From assembly GCF_042679085.1 (NCBI RefSeq), contig NZ_JBHTLQ010000036.1:1-36530 (forward strand): a DNA stretch of 36,530 nt, read 5' to 3'. The notes under the pieces are model-generated. The model was given only the letters and a program-made list of their open reading frames with translations, made no database searches and was not told the origin of the DNA. This DNA comes from Phenylobacterium conjunctum (GTDB lineage Bacteria; Pseudomonadota; Alphaproteobacteria; Caulobacterales; Caulobacteraceae). Below, in pieces: positions 7,848 to 15,729 of the stretch (position 1 is the stretch's first letter; the number at the start of each line of letters is the position of its first letter). The position numbers were made by a program, and so were the translations under genes.

Positions 7848-7882
7848 CGACAAAGATAACGACGGGGCAGGGAGGCCCGCGC

Positions 7883-8509
7883 ATGAAGCTCTATGACACT
7901 CCGCTTGCGCCCAATCCGCGCCGCGTCCGATGGTTCATGGCCGAGAAGGGCATCGAGGACATCGAGGTCATCACCCTCAGCCTGATGGACGGAGGCCACA
8001 AGACGCCGGACTATCTCGCCAAGTTCGGCCTGGCCAATGTGCCGGCCCTGGAGCTGGACGACGGCACGGCGATCACCGAAAGCCTGGCCATCTGCCGCTA
8101 TCTGGAGAGCCTCTATCCGCAGCCGAACCTGTTCGGGCGGGATGCGAAGGAGACGGCGGTGATCGAGATGTGGACCCGCCGAAGCGAGATGATGGTGGCC
8201 ACGCCCTTCATGCTGGCCGTGCGCCACCTGCACCCGGCCATGGGCGCGCTGGAAAAGCAGGAGCCGGTGATCGGCGAGCACAACAAGGCCGGCGCCCTGC
8301 GCGCTCTGAAGATCCTCGACCGCCAGCTGGAAGGCCGCGACTGGATCGCCGCCGACCGCCTGACCATCGCCGACATCGTCGCCTTTATCGGCATCGACTT
8401 CACGCGGATGCTGAAGCTGGCCCTGCCGGAAGACCTGAAGAACGTCACCCGCTGGCATCAGGCCATGCGCGAGCGCCCGGCCGCCAAGGCGGGGATGCCT
8501 ACGCGCTAG
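7883..8509 (+). CDS. Glutathione S-transferase family protein
   Basis: At 208 residues it is the standard length for a cytosolic GST. The N-terminal thioredoxin-like domain (about 1-78) contains the start MKLYDTPLAPNPRRVRWF and the cis-Pro and glutathione-binding segment LANVPALELDDGTAITESLAICRYLE. The all-helical C-terminal domain has RDWIAADRLTIADIVAFIGIDF, the usual N-capping box. A GGGAGG ribosome-binding site lies just before the ATG at 7883, which rules out the longer upstream frame. Pro10 and Asn11 occupy the region where Ser or Cys is often catalytic. It follows nupC by 35 bases and overlaps the convergent TMEM175-type gene by 11 bases at the 3' end. Confidence 0.92.
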   Translation: MKLYDTPLAPNPRRVRWFMAEKGIEDIEVITLSLMDGGHKTPDYLAKFGLANVPALELDDGTAITESLAICRYLESLYPQPNLFGRDAKETAVIEMWTRRSEMMVATPFMLAVRHLHPAMGALEKQEPVIGEHNKAGALRALKILDRQLEGRDWIAADRLTIADIVAFIGIDFTRMLKLALPEDLKNVTRWHQAMRERPAAKAGMPTR

Positions 8510-9092
8510 CGCCTTCGGCGGCGGCGAGCGCCGTCTCGATGCGGCGGTCGGGGATCAGCCAGATCAGTGCGACCGCCAGGTACATCAGCCCCGCCACCGC
8601 CGTGTTCACGAACGAAAACCCAATCCCCGACAGGTAGAGGATCGGCGAGATCACGGCCTTGCGGTCCCGTCCCAGCGCCTTGCGCAGGGGCGAGTCCGCG
8701 CCCTGCATCCGGATGATGGTGGTCTGCATGATCACCCAGGCGATGGCCGGCGCCAGCAGCGAGGCGCCATAGACGGCGGTCGGCACGGAGGCGAAGTGGT
8801 TCTCGCCCATCCAGGCGGTGGTGAACGGCACCAGGGACAGCCAGAACAACAGGTGCATGTTGGCCCACAACACCGCCCCGTCCACCCGCGGCGCGAGGTG
8901 GAAAAAGTGGTGGTGGTTGTTCCAGTAGATCGCCACGTACAGGAAGCTGAGCACATAGCTCAGGAACACCGGCGTCAGCTCCGCCAGGTCGTGCAGCGAC
9001 GTCCCGTGCGGCGGCCGCAGCTCCAGCACCATGATCGTGACGATGATGGCCAGCACCCCGTCAGTGAAGGCCGTCAGACGTTCGCGCCCCAT
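8499..9092 (-). CDS. TMEM175-type (DUF1211) potassium channel protein
   Basis: This 197-residue protein has about six hydrophobic segments. The first helix carries the family signature RLTAFTDGVLAI (residues 5-16), the RxxxF(S/T)DG motif of TMEM175. Bacterial members form tetrameric K+ leak channels with a hydrophobic filter on helix 1. The middle has a His-rich stretch (WNNHHHFFHLAPRVDG, about 57-72). The gene is alone on the minus strand; its last 11 bases overlap the end of the GST gene. The channel function comes from the family, not from direct evidence here. Confidence 0.85.
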   Translation of the reverse strand: MGRERLTAFTDGVLAIIVTIMVLELRPPHGTSLHDLAELTPVFLSYVLSFLYVAIYWNNHHHFFHLAPRVDGAVLWANMHLLFWLSLVPFTTAWMGENHFASVPTAVYGASLLAPAIAWVIMQTTIIRMQGADSPLRKALGRDRKAVISPILYLSGIGFSFVNTAVAGLMYLAVALIWLIPDRRIETALAAAEGASA

Positions 9093-9150
9093 CTTGTCCT
9101 CCTGGCTCGCAAGGCGAAGCTGAAGGGCGTTGCGATGGGACGCAAGGCGC

Positions 9151-9555
9151 CTAGGCTTCCTGGGTCGCCTTCATGACTTCCAGGCCCCGCTGCATCAGCG
9201 GCGCATAGGCTCCGGCCAGGGCGTCCGGCAGGACGTCTGCGGTCCAGACGGCGCGGGTGCGGCCGGGCGCTTCCTCGATGAGCTGCAGGGCGCCGTTGTG
9301 ATGGTCCACGCCCTCGCCGTCGATGGACCAGACGACGCGCCGCTGGGCCTCATCCACGGCGACGATGGTCTCGCGCGCGACAAAGCCGCTGGCGAAGGTC
9401 ACCACCCGCACAGGCGGCGCCGCGCCCGGCTCCATCCGCGTGTCGGCGACAAAGCCCGGAACCAGCCGTGTATGCAGCGCGCCGACGTCGCGCGCGGCGT
9501 CCCAGACAACGTCAACAGATTGATGGATCAGGATTTCGACGTGGACCGTGGCCAT
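9151..9555 (-). CDS. SRPBCC (START-like) domain protein
   Basis: This 134-residue protein is a single SRPBCC/polyketide-cyclase-like fold. It starts with the strand VHVEILIHQSVDVVWDAARDVG, where the VWDAARD segment is the typical first helix, and ends with the long amphipathic helix LMQRGLEVMKATQEA. The fold binds hydrophobic ligands or acts as a small cyclase or hydrolase; no catalytic residues can be assigned. It lies 78 bases after the VOC-family gene on the same strand and is probably the last member of that group. Confidence 0.8.
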   Translation of the reverse strand: MATVHVEILIHQSVDVVWDAARDVGALHTRLVPGFVADTRMEPGAAPPVRVVTFASGFVARETIVAVDEAQRRVVWSIDGEGVDHHNGALQLIEEAPGRTRAVWTADVLPDALAGAYAPLMQRGLEVMKATQEA

Positions 9556-9633
9556 GGGTGTTCTCCGCTTCGCCGGAACACCCTGGCCTCCGGCGGCCCC
9601 GCCGTCTGGCGAGATCCGGACCCGGTCGGCGCC

Positions 9634-10038
9634 TCACGTCAGGTCGGTGAAGGGGTTGTGGGCCACTTCCCACAGGCAGCCGTCCGGATCGGCGAAGTAT
9701 CCAGCGTAGCCGCCCCAGAAGGTCTTCTGCGGCGGCTTCTGGGGCTTGGCCCCGGCGGCGACGGCCTGGGCGAAGACAGCGTCCACCTCGGCGGGCGAGC
9801 CGACATTGTGGGCCAGGGCGAACCCAGAAGGCGGCCGGCCGTCATCCTCGACGCCGGCGTCGGCGGCGAGCTCCGCGCGGGGGAAAAGGGCGAGCCAGGT
9901 CCCCTCCATCTTGAACATGCAGAAGTCCTCGCCCTCGGTGTAGTTGTGCGGCTCGAAGCCCAGGCCGTCGCGGTAGAAGGCGAAGGCGCGAGCGAAGTCG
10001 CGGGTCCCCAGGGTGACCAGGCTGATCTTGGCTTTCAT
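9634..10038 (-). CDS. VOC (glyoxalase/bleomycin-resistance) family protein
   Basis: This is a 134-residue vicinal-oxygen-chelate protein. It has the paired beta-alpha-beta modules of the family: ISLVTLGTRDFARAFAFYRDGLGF at the start, and the second module with WGGYAGYFADPDGCLWEVAHNP at the end. That segment carries the usual DPDGxxxE metal-ligand glutamate. The first-strand His/Gln metal ligand is not evident, so metal binding is uncertain. Its ATG overlaps the stop of the upstream luciferase-like gene (ATGA at 10035-10038). The substrate is unknown. Confidence 0.88.
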   Translation of the reverse strand: MKAKISLVTLGTRDFARAFAFYRDGLGFEPHNYTEGEDFCMFKMEGTWLALFPRAELAADAGVEDDGRPPSGFALAHNVGSPAEVDAVFAQAVAAGAKPQKPPQKTFWGGYAGYFADPDGCLWEVAHNPFTDLT

Positions 10039-11036
10039 GGTTGGGCCTTGATCAGCTCCAGCGAGCGGATGCGGCTCTGCAGGTCGGCGCCCACGGCCAT
10101 GACGAAGATCTCGTCGGCGTCTTCGCGCGTCGCCTGGGCGGCGAGTTCGGCGCGGACGAAGCTGGCTTCACCGACGATCCCGCGGGCCATGACCGCGTCA
10201 TAGGCCGGGTGGTTGCGGTTGGCCTCCAGGAAGGCCTGGGCCTCGGGTATGGACGGGAAGCGCCGCGGGGCGTTCATCATCAGGGCCAGGTTGCCGGCCC
10301 GCATCGGCGCGGCAAGGCGCTGGGCCTCCTCGTCGGTTTCGGCGGCGAGCGCGATGGTCGCCGTGATCGCGCAGGGCCGCTCGCGGAACACCGAGGGCTG
10401 GAAGGCGCGGCGATAGGCGGCGATGGCCGGGCCGCCGGACGAGCGCGCGATGAACTCGGCATAGGCCATGCCGACGCCGGCCTGGCCTGCGAACGCCGCG
10501 CTCTCCGGCGATGAGCACAGCAGGAACAGGTCCGGGTGCGAGGGGCCGGCTGGGTTCGCGTGGATGCCCCGGGCCGGATGGGCGTCGGTGATCGGCTCTT
10601 TGCCGGCGGCGTCCAGCAGCCAGGCGTTCAGCAGGGCGAAGTACTGCGGAAAGGCCTCCGAGCCGGAGGTCCGCAGGGCGGCGCCGGTGCGCGGGTCCGT
10701 GCCCAGGGCGCGGCCGACGCCCAGGTCGATGCGGCCGGGGGCGAGCGCCTCCAACTCCATGAACACCTCGGCGACCTTCAGGGGCGAATAGTTCACCAGC
10801 ATCACCCCGCCCGAGCCCAGGCGGATCGTCGAGGTGGCCTGGGTCAGGGCCGCGATCAGGATCTCCGGCGCGGACGAGCCGAGGGTTCCGATGTTGTGAT
10901 GCTCGGCCACCCAGAAGCGGTTGTAGCCCAGCCGTTCGGCGGCGCGGGCGACCTCGATGGTCTCGCGCACGGCCTGGGCCTGGGTGGCGTTCCCTGTCAC
11001 CGGCGACAGGTCGAGAACGGACAGGATCGGGCTCAT
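10035..11036 (-). CDS. LLM-class (luciferase-like) flavin oxidoreductase, MsnO8 type
   Basis: This 333-residue TIM-barrel protein belongs to the bacterial-luciferase-like monooxygenases, which use reduced FMN from a partner reductase. Recognisable stretches are LSVLDLSPVTGNATQAQAV at the start, AERLGYNRFWVAEHHN (about 33-48), RLGSGGVMLVNYSPLKVAE and LAPGRIDLGVGRALGTDP. They place it in the MsnO8-like subgroup. It overlaps both neighbours by 4 bases (GNAT upstream, VOC downstream), so the three proteins are translationally coupled. No reductase is visible in the cluster. Confidence 0.9.
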   Translation of the reverse strand: MSPILSVLDLSPVTGNATQAQAVRETIEVARAAERLGYNRFWVAEHHNIGTLGSSAPEILIAALTQATSTIRLGSGGVMLVNYSPLKVAEVFMELEALAPGRIDLGVGRALGTDPRTGAALRTSGSEAFPQYFALLNAWLLDAAGKEPITDAHPARGIHANPAGPSHPDLFLLCSSPESAAFAGQAGVGMAYAEFIARSSGGPAIAAYRRAFQPSVFRERPCAITATIALAAETDEEAQRLAAPMRAGNLALMMNAPRRFPSIPEAQAFLEANRNHPAYDAVMARGIVGEASFVRAELAAQATREDADEIFVMAVGADLQSRIRSLELIKAQP

Positions 11037-11485
11037 GAGCGGGCCTCCCAGGCGGTGCGGGTCACCAGCATTTCCAGATGATCGCCCTCATCGTTCCCGG
11101 TGAACATGAAGCCCTCGCGCTCATAGGCGCGGCGGGCGCGGGCGTTGATGTCGCGGACCTGCAGGCGCACGCCGGTGTAGGGGCCGTGGCCCAGCGCCCA
11201 ACTCACCGAGGCCTGCAGCAGCCGCCCGCCAATTCCCTGGCCTGGCGCCGTCACCGCGATCCGCCGCAGCAGGGCGACGGGCAGGTCGAGCTCCTGGAAC
11301 ATCACGAAGCCGTTCAGCCCGCCCGTGGCGTTCCGGAAGCCCACATAGTGCGAGGTGGGCGTCTCCATCTCGGCCCGGTGCGCCTCGGCTTCCCAGCGGC
11401 CGACCAGGCCCTCATAGCCCTCGCCGCGCTCCAGCCGCATGATCTCGGCGATGTCGTCGGGCGCGAGGCGGGCGAGGGCGGTCAT
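11033..11485 (-). CDS. GNAT family N-acetyltransferase
   Basis: This 150-residue GNAT protein transfers an acetyl group from acetyl-CoA to an amine. Motif A is visible as LLRRIAVTAPGQGIGGRLLQASVSWALG, with the Q/RxxGxG/A pyrophosphate loop. Motif B follows as LQVRDINARARRAYEREGFMFTG. The ATG at 11483-11485 is chosen because it begins 2 bases after the PaaI-like stop; the longer frame runs back through that gene. It overlaps the LLM gene by 4 bases. The acceptor is unknown. Confidence 0.88.
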   Translation of the reverse strand: MTALARLAPDDIAEIMRLERGEGYEGLVGRWEAEAHRAEMETPTSHYVGFRNATGGLNGFVMFQELDLPVALLRRIAVTAPGQGIGGRLLQASVSWALGHGPYTGVRLQVRDINARARRAYEREGFMFTGNDEGDHLEMLVTRTAWEARS

Positions 11486-11487
11486 GT

Positions 11488-11949
11488 CTAAGCCCGCGGC
11501 CGGGTCTTCTTGATGACGGCGGAGAAGCTCATCACCGGCTGGCCGGACGTGGTGATCAGGCCGCGCAGGAACACCATGGAGCGGGCGTTCTTCACCACCT
11601 CGCCCTTGCACTCCACCAGGGCGCCCATGGGCACGGAGCCCACGAACTCGCCGTTGAAGGTGGCGGTGACGCTGTGGGTGCCCTCAAGGCAGTCGCGGGC
11701 GATCACGAACAGGCAGTAGTCGGCGAAGGTCATGATGCACCCGCCGTGCATGAAGTTGCCGCCGTTCATGTGCTTCTTCTCGGCGCGGAAGGCGCAGCGC
11801 GGCGTGCCGTCCTCGTCCATGCGGAAGTAGAAGGGCCCGGCGTGATCCTCGAAGGGGTCGGAGCCGACATATTTCGACCATCCGGCCCACTCGCCCTCGC
11901 CGGCGATGGGCGGGCCCCATCCGGTGTTCTGATCTTCGCCGCCGTCCAT
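11488..11949 (-). CDS. PaaI-like hot-dog thioesterase
   Basis: This 153-residue single hot-dog-fold protein has the PaaI/YigI-type core NFMHGGCIMTFADYCLFVIAR (HGG followed by the long helix). The strand region is TATFNGEFVGSVPMGALVECKGEVV. The start at 11949 is supported by an AGGGGG ribosome-binding site 7 bases upstream; a GTG at 12003 would add 18 residues without one. It is first in a minus-strand operon with GNAT, LLM and VOC genes, and divergent from acyl-CoA dehydrogenase. It probably hydrolyses an acyl- or aryl-CoA thioester. Confidence 0.87.
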   Translation of the reverse strand: MDGGEDQNTGWGPPIAGEGEWAGWSKYVGSDPFEDHAGPFYFRMDEDGTPRCAFRAEKKHMNGGNFMHGGCIMTFADYCLFVIARDCLEGTHSVTATFNGEFVGSVPMGALVECKGEVVKNARSMVFLRGLITTSGQPVMSFSAVIKKTRPRA

Positions 11950-12007
11950 GCTACCCCCTAAAAGAAAGCGCGGCCGGGGTTTGCCCGGCGCACGTCCTGT
12001 CACTAGT

Positions 12008-12044
12008 TTGCACGCGACCTAAGCGCCGGGGCGGCGACGTGCAA
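12008..12044. promoter_or_regulatory. Inverted repeat in the PaaI / acyl-CoA dehydrogenase divergent spacer
   Basis: TTGCACG (12008-12014) is matched by CGTGCAA (12038-12044), 23 bases apart. They lie between the divergent PaaI-like gene and acyl-CoA dehydrogenase. The position suits an operator serving both genes, but no regulator is encoded next to it. Confidence 0.35.
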
Positions 12045-12091
12045 GCGGCGCGCTCCACCTAGCCCGACCTTTGAGACACCTGAGACCCCAA

Positions 12092-13240
12092 ATGGCCCTA
12101 GACCTCGAGACCCGCGACCAGCTCATCGACACCGTTCGCCGGTTCGTCACCGAACGGCTGCGCCCCCTGGAGGCCCAGGTGTCGGAAACCGACACCATGC
12201 CGGCCGACGTCATCGAGGAGATGAAGGCGCTCGGCCTGTTCGGCCTGTCCATCCCCGAGGAATACGGCGGCATGGACCTGAACATGGAGGAGGAGTGCCT
12301 GGTGGCGGTCGAGCTTGGCCGCACCAGCCCGGCCTTCCGCTCGGCCTTCGGCACCAATGTCGGCATCGGCGCTCAAGGTCTCGTCATGTTCGGCACGCCT
12401 GAGCAGAAGCAGAAGTACCTGCCGGGCATCGCGTCCGGCGACATCATCACCTCGTTCGCCCTGACCGAGCCGGAAGCCGGCTCCGACAGCGCCAATGTCC
12501 AGGTCCGCGCCGTGCTGGACGGCGACCACTACGTGCTGAACGGCTCCAAGCGCTACATCACCAACGCCAACAAGGCGCACCTGTTCACGGTCATGTGCCG
12601 CACCGACGCCTCCAAGCCGGGCGCGGGCGGCGTCACGGCCCTGCTGGTGGAGCGCGACCTGCCCGGCCTGTCGGTGGGCAAGCCCGAGAAGAAGATGGGC
12701 CAGCAAGGCGCGCACATCTGCGACGTGAATTTCGACAATGTCCGCGTGCCGGTGGCCAACCGCCTGGGCCGCGAGGGCGAGGGCTTCAAGGTCGCCATGC
12801 AGGTGCTGGATCGCGGCCGCCTGCATATTTCCGCCGTCTGCATCGGCGTGGCTGAGCGCCTGATCGCCGACAGCGTCGCCTATGCGAGCGAGCGCAAGCA
12901 GTTCGGCCAGGCCATCGCCCAGTTCCAGCTGCTCCAGGGCATGATCGCCGACTGCAAGACCGAGGCGCTGGCCGCCAAGGCCCTGACCTTCGAGACGGCC
13001 CGCAAGCGCGACGCCGGCCAGAACGTGACCCTCGAGGCCGCCGCGTCGAAGTACTTCGCCTCGGAAATGGTCGGCCGGGTGGCCGACAAGGCCGTGCAGA
13101 TCTACGGCGGCGCCGGCTACATCGCCGACTACGGCATCGAGCGCTTCTACCGCGACGTTCGCATCTTCCGGATCTACGAGGGCACCAGCCAGATCCAGCA
13201 AGTGATCATCAGCCGCGAAACCCTGAAGCGGGGCGGCTGA
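12092..13240 (+). CDS. Acyl-CoA dehydrogenase
   Basis: At 382 residues this is a standard FAD-dependent acyl-CoA dehydrogenase, which introduces the alpha-beta double bond in beta-oxidation or branched-chain degradation. It shows the N-terminal helical domain, the FAD-contact strand SFALTEPEAGSDSANVQ, GSKRYITNANKAHLFTV, and the C-terminal QIYGGAGYIADYGIERFYRD. The catalytic base is Glu363 in IYEGTSQIQ, the position used in short- and medium-chain enzymes. The ATG at 12092 gives the usual start; an in-frame TTG at 12071 is less likely. The DUF3253 gene follows 2 bases after the stop. Confidence 0.95.
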   Translation: MALDLETRDQLIDTVRRFVTERLRPLEAQVSETDTMPADVIEEMKALGLFGLSIPEEYGGMDLNMEEECLVAVELGRTSPAFRSAFGTNVGIGAQGLVMFGTPEQKQKYLPGIASGDIITSFALTEPEAGSDSANVQVRAVLDGDHYVLNGSKRYITNANKAHLFTVMCRTDASKPGAGGVTALLVERDLPGLSVGKPEKKMGQQGAHICDVNFDNVRVPVANRLGREGEGFKVAMQVLDRGRLHISAVCIGVAERLIADSVAYASERKQFGQAIAQFQLLQGMIADCKTEALAAKALTFETARKRDAGQNVTLEAAASKYFASEMVGRVADKAVQIYGGAGYIADYGIERFYRDVRIFRIYEGTSQIQQVIISRETLKRGG

Positions 13241-13242
13241 TC

Positions 13243-13533
13243 ATGTCCATCGACATGGAGGCGGTGATCCTCGATCACCTTGGCAAGCTCGCGCCCGGCA
13301 AGTCGGCGTCCTCGGAAGAGGTGGCCCGCGCCGCCGACAACGAGAACTGGCGCCGCCTTACCGGTCACGTCCGCTCCACGGCCCGCGGCCTCGCCCGCCA
13401 GGGCAAGATCGTCGTCCTGCGTCACGGCAAGCCCGCAGATCCGGAGGCGTTCAAGGGCGTCTACCGCCTGCGCCTGCCGACAACGGAGGAGCAGGCGGCC
13501 GGGCCGGCGCCCATCGCGCCCGCCGAAGACTGA
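13243..13533 (+). CDS. DUF3253 small winged-helix-like protein
   Basis: This 96-residue protein resembles DUF3253. It has an N-terminal helix (EAVILDHLGKLAPGKS), a SSEEVARAA helix, the WRRLTGHVRSTARGLARQGKIVVLRHGK core, and a GVYRLRL strand. The fold looks like a small winged helix, but neither DNA binding nor enzymatic activity can be shown. The C-terminal 15 residues are Pro/Ala-rich. It begins 2 bases after the acyl-CoA dehydrogenase stop, so the two are probably co-transcribed. Confidence 0.8.
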   Translation: MSIDMEAVILDHLGKLAPGKSASSEEVARAADNENWRRLTGHVRSTARGLARQGKIVVLRHGKPADPEAFKGVYRLRLPTTEEQAAGPAPIAPAED

Positions 13534-13575
13534 TCCGCCCAATCTTCGCCCGAAGGATCGGGTTCTGGTGACGCC

Positions 13576-14589
13576 GTGAAACGCCTGCTCGTCATCCTGT
13601 CGGCCCTGATGCTCACCGCCTGCACCCCGCTCGTCGTCCAGCAGGCGGGGAAGCCTGACGTGACCTTCTCCGGCCCCCGCCTGGGCCCCGACGCCTTTGT
13701 CAGCTTTGATGGGACGCGGCTGGGCCTGACCACCTGGCCGGCGGTGACGCCGGAGCCGAAAGCCGTGCTCATCGGCGTGCACGGCATGAACGACTATGCG
13801 AACGCCTTCCACCGGCTCGCGCCCTATCTGGCTGAGCGGGGCGTGACGACCTACGCCTATGACCAGCGCGGTTTCGGCCGCTCGCCCGACCGCGGGGTCT
13901 GGGGCGGCGACGATCTGATGACCGAGGACCTGCGCACCATCGTCGCGCTCGCGCGGTCGCGGCATCCCGGCGTCCCGGTGATCGTGGCCGGCGAGTCCAT
14001 GGGCGGGGCCGTGACCATCGAGGCCTTCGCCTCCGATCGGCCGCCCGCCGCCGACCGGGTGGTGCTGTTGTCCCCCGCCGTCTGGGGCTGGTCGAACCAG
14101 CCCTTGCCCTACAAGACCACCCTGTGGTTCGCCGCCCGCCTGACCGGCCCCCACGTCTATGAGCCGCCGGAGTGGCTGACCAAGAAGGTGTTTCCCACCG
14201 ACAACCGCGACGAGCTGATCGCTATGGGCCGCGACCCGCTGATGATCTGGGGCGCGCGGTCCGACACCCTCTATGGGCTGGTGGCGATGATGGAGCGGGC
14301 CTGGCGCGAGATCGGCGAGGTGAAGGTCCCGGTCCTCTACCTCTACGGCGCCCACGACCAGATCATCCCCAAACGCCCGGCCTTCCAGGCCGCCAGCCGG
14401 CTGAAGCCTGGCGACCGCACGGCCTACTACGTCGACGGCTGGCACCTGATGACCCGCGACAAGCAGGGGCCGAAGGTCTGGGACGATATCGCGACCTACA
14501 TCCTCGATCCGGCCGCGCCCCTGCCGTCCAATCCGCCGCCGATCCCGGGGCCGGAAACGATCAAGCGTGGCGGCAAGTCGGGGTTGTGA
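13576..14589 (+). CDS. Lipoprotein alpha/beta hydrolase (monoacylglycerol lipase / lysophospholipase-like)
   Basis: This 337-residue protein starts with GTG and has a lipoprotein signal ending in the lipobox LTAC (Cys16), so it should be anchored to a membrane facing the periplasm. The hydrolase core shows an oxyanion segment HGMNDYANAFHRLAPYLAERG, YDQRGFGRSPDRG, the nucleophile elbow GESMGG (Ser141), the acid in YGAHDQIIPKRP and the histidine in DGWHLMTRD. These are the hallmarks of the serine-aminopeptidase S33 / monoglyceride-lipase group. The tail after residue 315 is Pro-rich. It stands 42 bases after the DUF3253 gene. Confidence 0.88.
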   Translation: MKRLLVILSALMLTACTPLVVQQAGKPDVTFSGPRLGPDAFVSFDGTRLGLTTWPAVTPEPKAVLIGVHGMNDYANAFHRLAPYLAERGVTTYAYDQRGFGRSPDRGVWGGDDLMTEDLRTIVALARSRHPGVPVIVAGESMGGAVTIEAFASDRPPAADRVVLLSPAVWGWSNQPLPYKTTLWFAARLTGPHVYEPPEWLTKKVFPTDNRDELIAMGRDPLMIWGARSDTLYGLVAMMERAWREIGEVKVPVLYLYGAHDQIIPKRPAFQAASRLKPGDRTAYYVDGWHLMTRDKQGPKVWDDIATYILDPAAPLPSNPPPIPGPETIKRGGKSGL

Positions 14590-14648
14590 TTACTCCGGGA
14601 GGGGCGTAGATCGGGCAAATCCCTCCCCAAGCTGAGCGTATCCCGAGC

Positions 14649-15725
14649 ATGACCTTGTTCGATCATCCCGATTTCGCGGCACATGAAGCGATCCATACGG
14701 CCTATGACGAGGCCACCGGGCTGAAGACGATCATCGCGGTGCACTCGACCGCGCTCGGCCCGGCGGCGGGCGGCTGCCGCATGTGGCCCTACGCCAGCGC
14801 CGATCTTGCGCTCACCGATGCGCTGCGGCTCTCGCGGGCCATGTCCTACAAGAACGCCATGGCCGACATTCCGCTGGGCGGTGGCAAGGCGGTGATTATC
14901 GGCGACGCCCGCAGCCAGAAGACCCCGGCCCTGTTCGAAGCCTTCGGCCGCGCGGTCGACACCCTGGGCGGCCGCTACTGGACCGCCGAGGACGTGGGCG
15001 TCGCGCCGTCGGACCTGGCCTGCGCCCGCCGCACGACGCGATATGTCGCGGGCCTCGACGGCCATCCCGCGGCCTCCGGCGACCCCAGCCCCGTGACCGC
15101 CGAGGGCGTGTTCCGCGGCGTGCGGCTGGCGGTGCGCAAGGCCCTGGGTCGTGAGCTGGACGGGGTGACCGTGGCCCTGCAGGGCGTCGGCCATGTGGGC
15201 GCCTATCTGGCCGACAAGCTGCATGCGGCGGGGGCCAAGCTGGTGATCACCGACGTCAACGCCGAGGCCCTGAACCTGGTGGCGGACAAGACCGGCGCGC
15301 GAATCGTGGCCCCGGCCGAGATCTTCGATGTCGAGGCCGAGGTCTTCGCGCCCTGCGCCCTGGGCGGGGCGATCAATGCCCAGACCCTGCCGCGGCTGAA
15401 GGCCAAGGTGATCGCCGGCGGCGCCAACAATCAGCTGGCCAGCGCCGAGATCGGCCGGGCGGTGTTCGAGCGCGGCCTGCTCTACGCCCCCGACTATGTG
15501 ATCAACGGCGGCGGCATCATCAATGTGGCCGGCGAGATCCTGGCGCTTGAGGCGAACACCGGCTTCGACGTCGCCTGGGTGGCCAGCAAGCTGGATCGGC
15601 TGACGCAGACCCTGGAGGAGGTGCTGGACCGCGCCGCCGCCGACGGCCGGCCCACCCACGAGGTGGCCGACGAGATGGCCCAGGCGCGGATCGCGGCGGC
15701 CAAGCGCGGACGCCTGGCCGCCTGA
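14649..15725 (+). CDS. Leu/Phe/Val-type amino-acid dehydrogenase (leucine dehydrogenase-like)
   Basis: This 358-residue enzyme oxidatively deaminates a branched or aromatic amino acid to the 2-oxo acid with NAD+. The substrate-domain lysines fall at Lys68 and Lys80 (MSYKNAMADIPLGGGKAVI). The catalytic aspartate is Asp115 in TAEDVGVAP; these are the same numbers as in Bacillus leucine dehydrogenase. The Rossmann loop GVGHVG is at 179-184 with Asp in VITDVN after it. The C-terminus has ANNQLAS and YVINGGGIINVAGE. Leucine rather than phenylalanine or valine is an inference. It converges on the MFS gene with a 4-base gap. Confidence 0.92.
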   Translation: MTLFDHPDFAAHEAIHTAYDEATGLKTIIAVHSTALGPAAGGCRMWPYASADLALTDALRLSRAMSYKNAMADIPLGGGKAVIIGDARSQKTPALFEAFGRAVDTLGGRYWTAEDVGVAPSDLACARRTTRYVAGLDGHPAASGDPSPVTAEGVFRGVRLAVRKALGRELDGVTVALQGVGHVGAYLADKLHAAGAKLVITDVNAEALNLVADKTGARIVAPAEIFDVEAEVFAPCALGGAINAQTLPRLKAKVIAGGANNQLASAEIGRAVFERGLLYAPDYVINGGGIINVAGEILALEANTGFDVAWVASKLDRLTQTLEEVLDRAAADGRPTHEVADEMAQARIAAAKRGRLAA

Positions 15726-15729
15726 AGTT

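Noticed and set aside
6516..7853. 445-codon minus-strand open frame opposite nupC
   Set aside because: Antisense shadow, rich in His/Gln/Asp with no membrane or catalytic motifs; the plus strand encodes the CNT transporter.
7667..7882. Earlier start for the GST gene inside nupC
   Set aside because: A GGGAGG ribosome-binding site and the conserved MKLYDTPL start fix the ATG at 7883.
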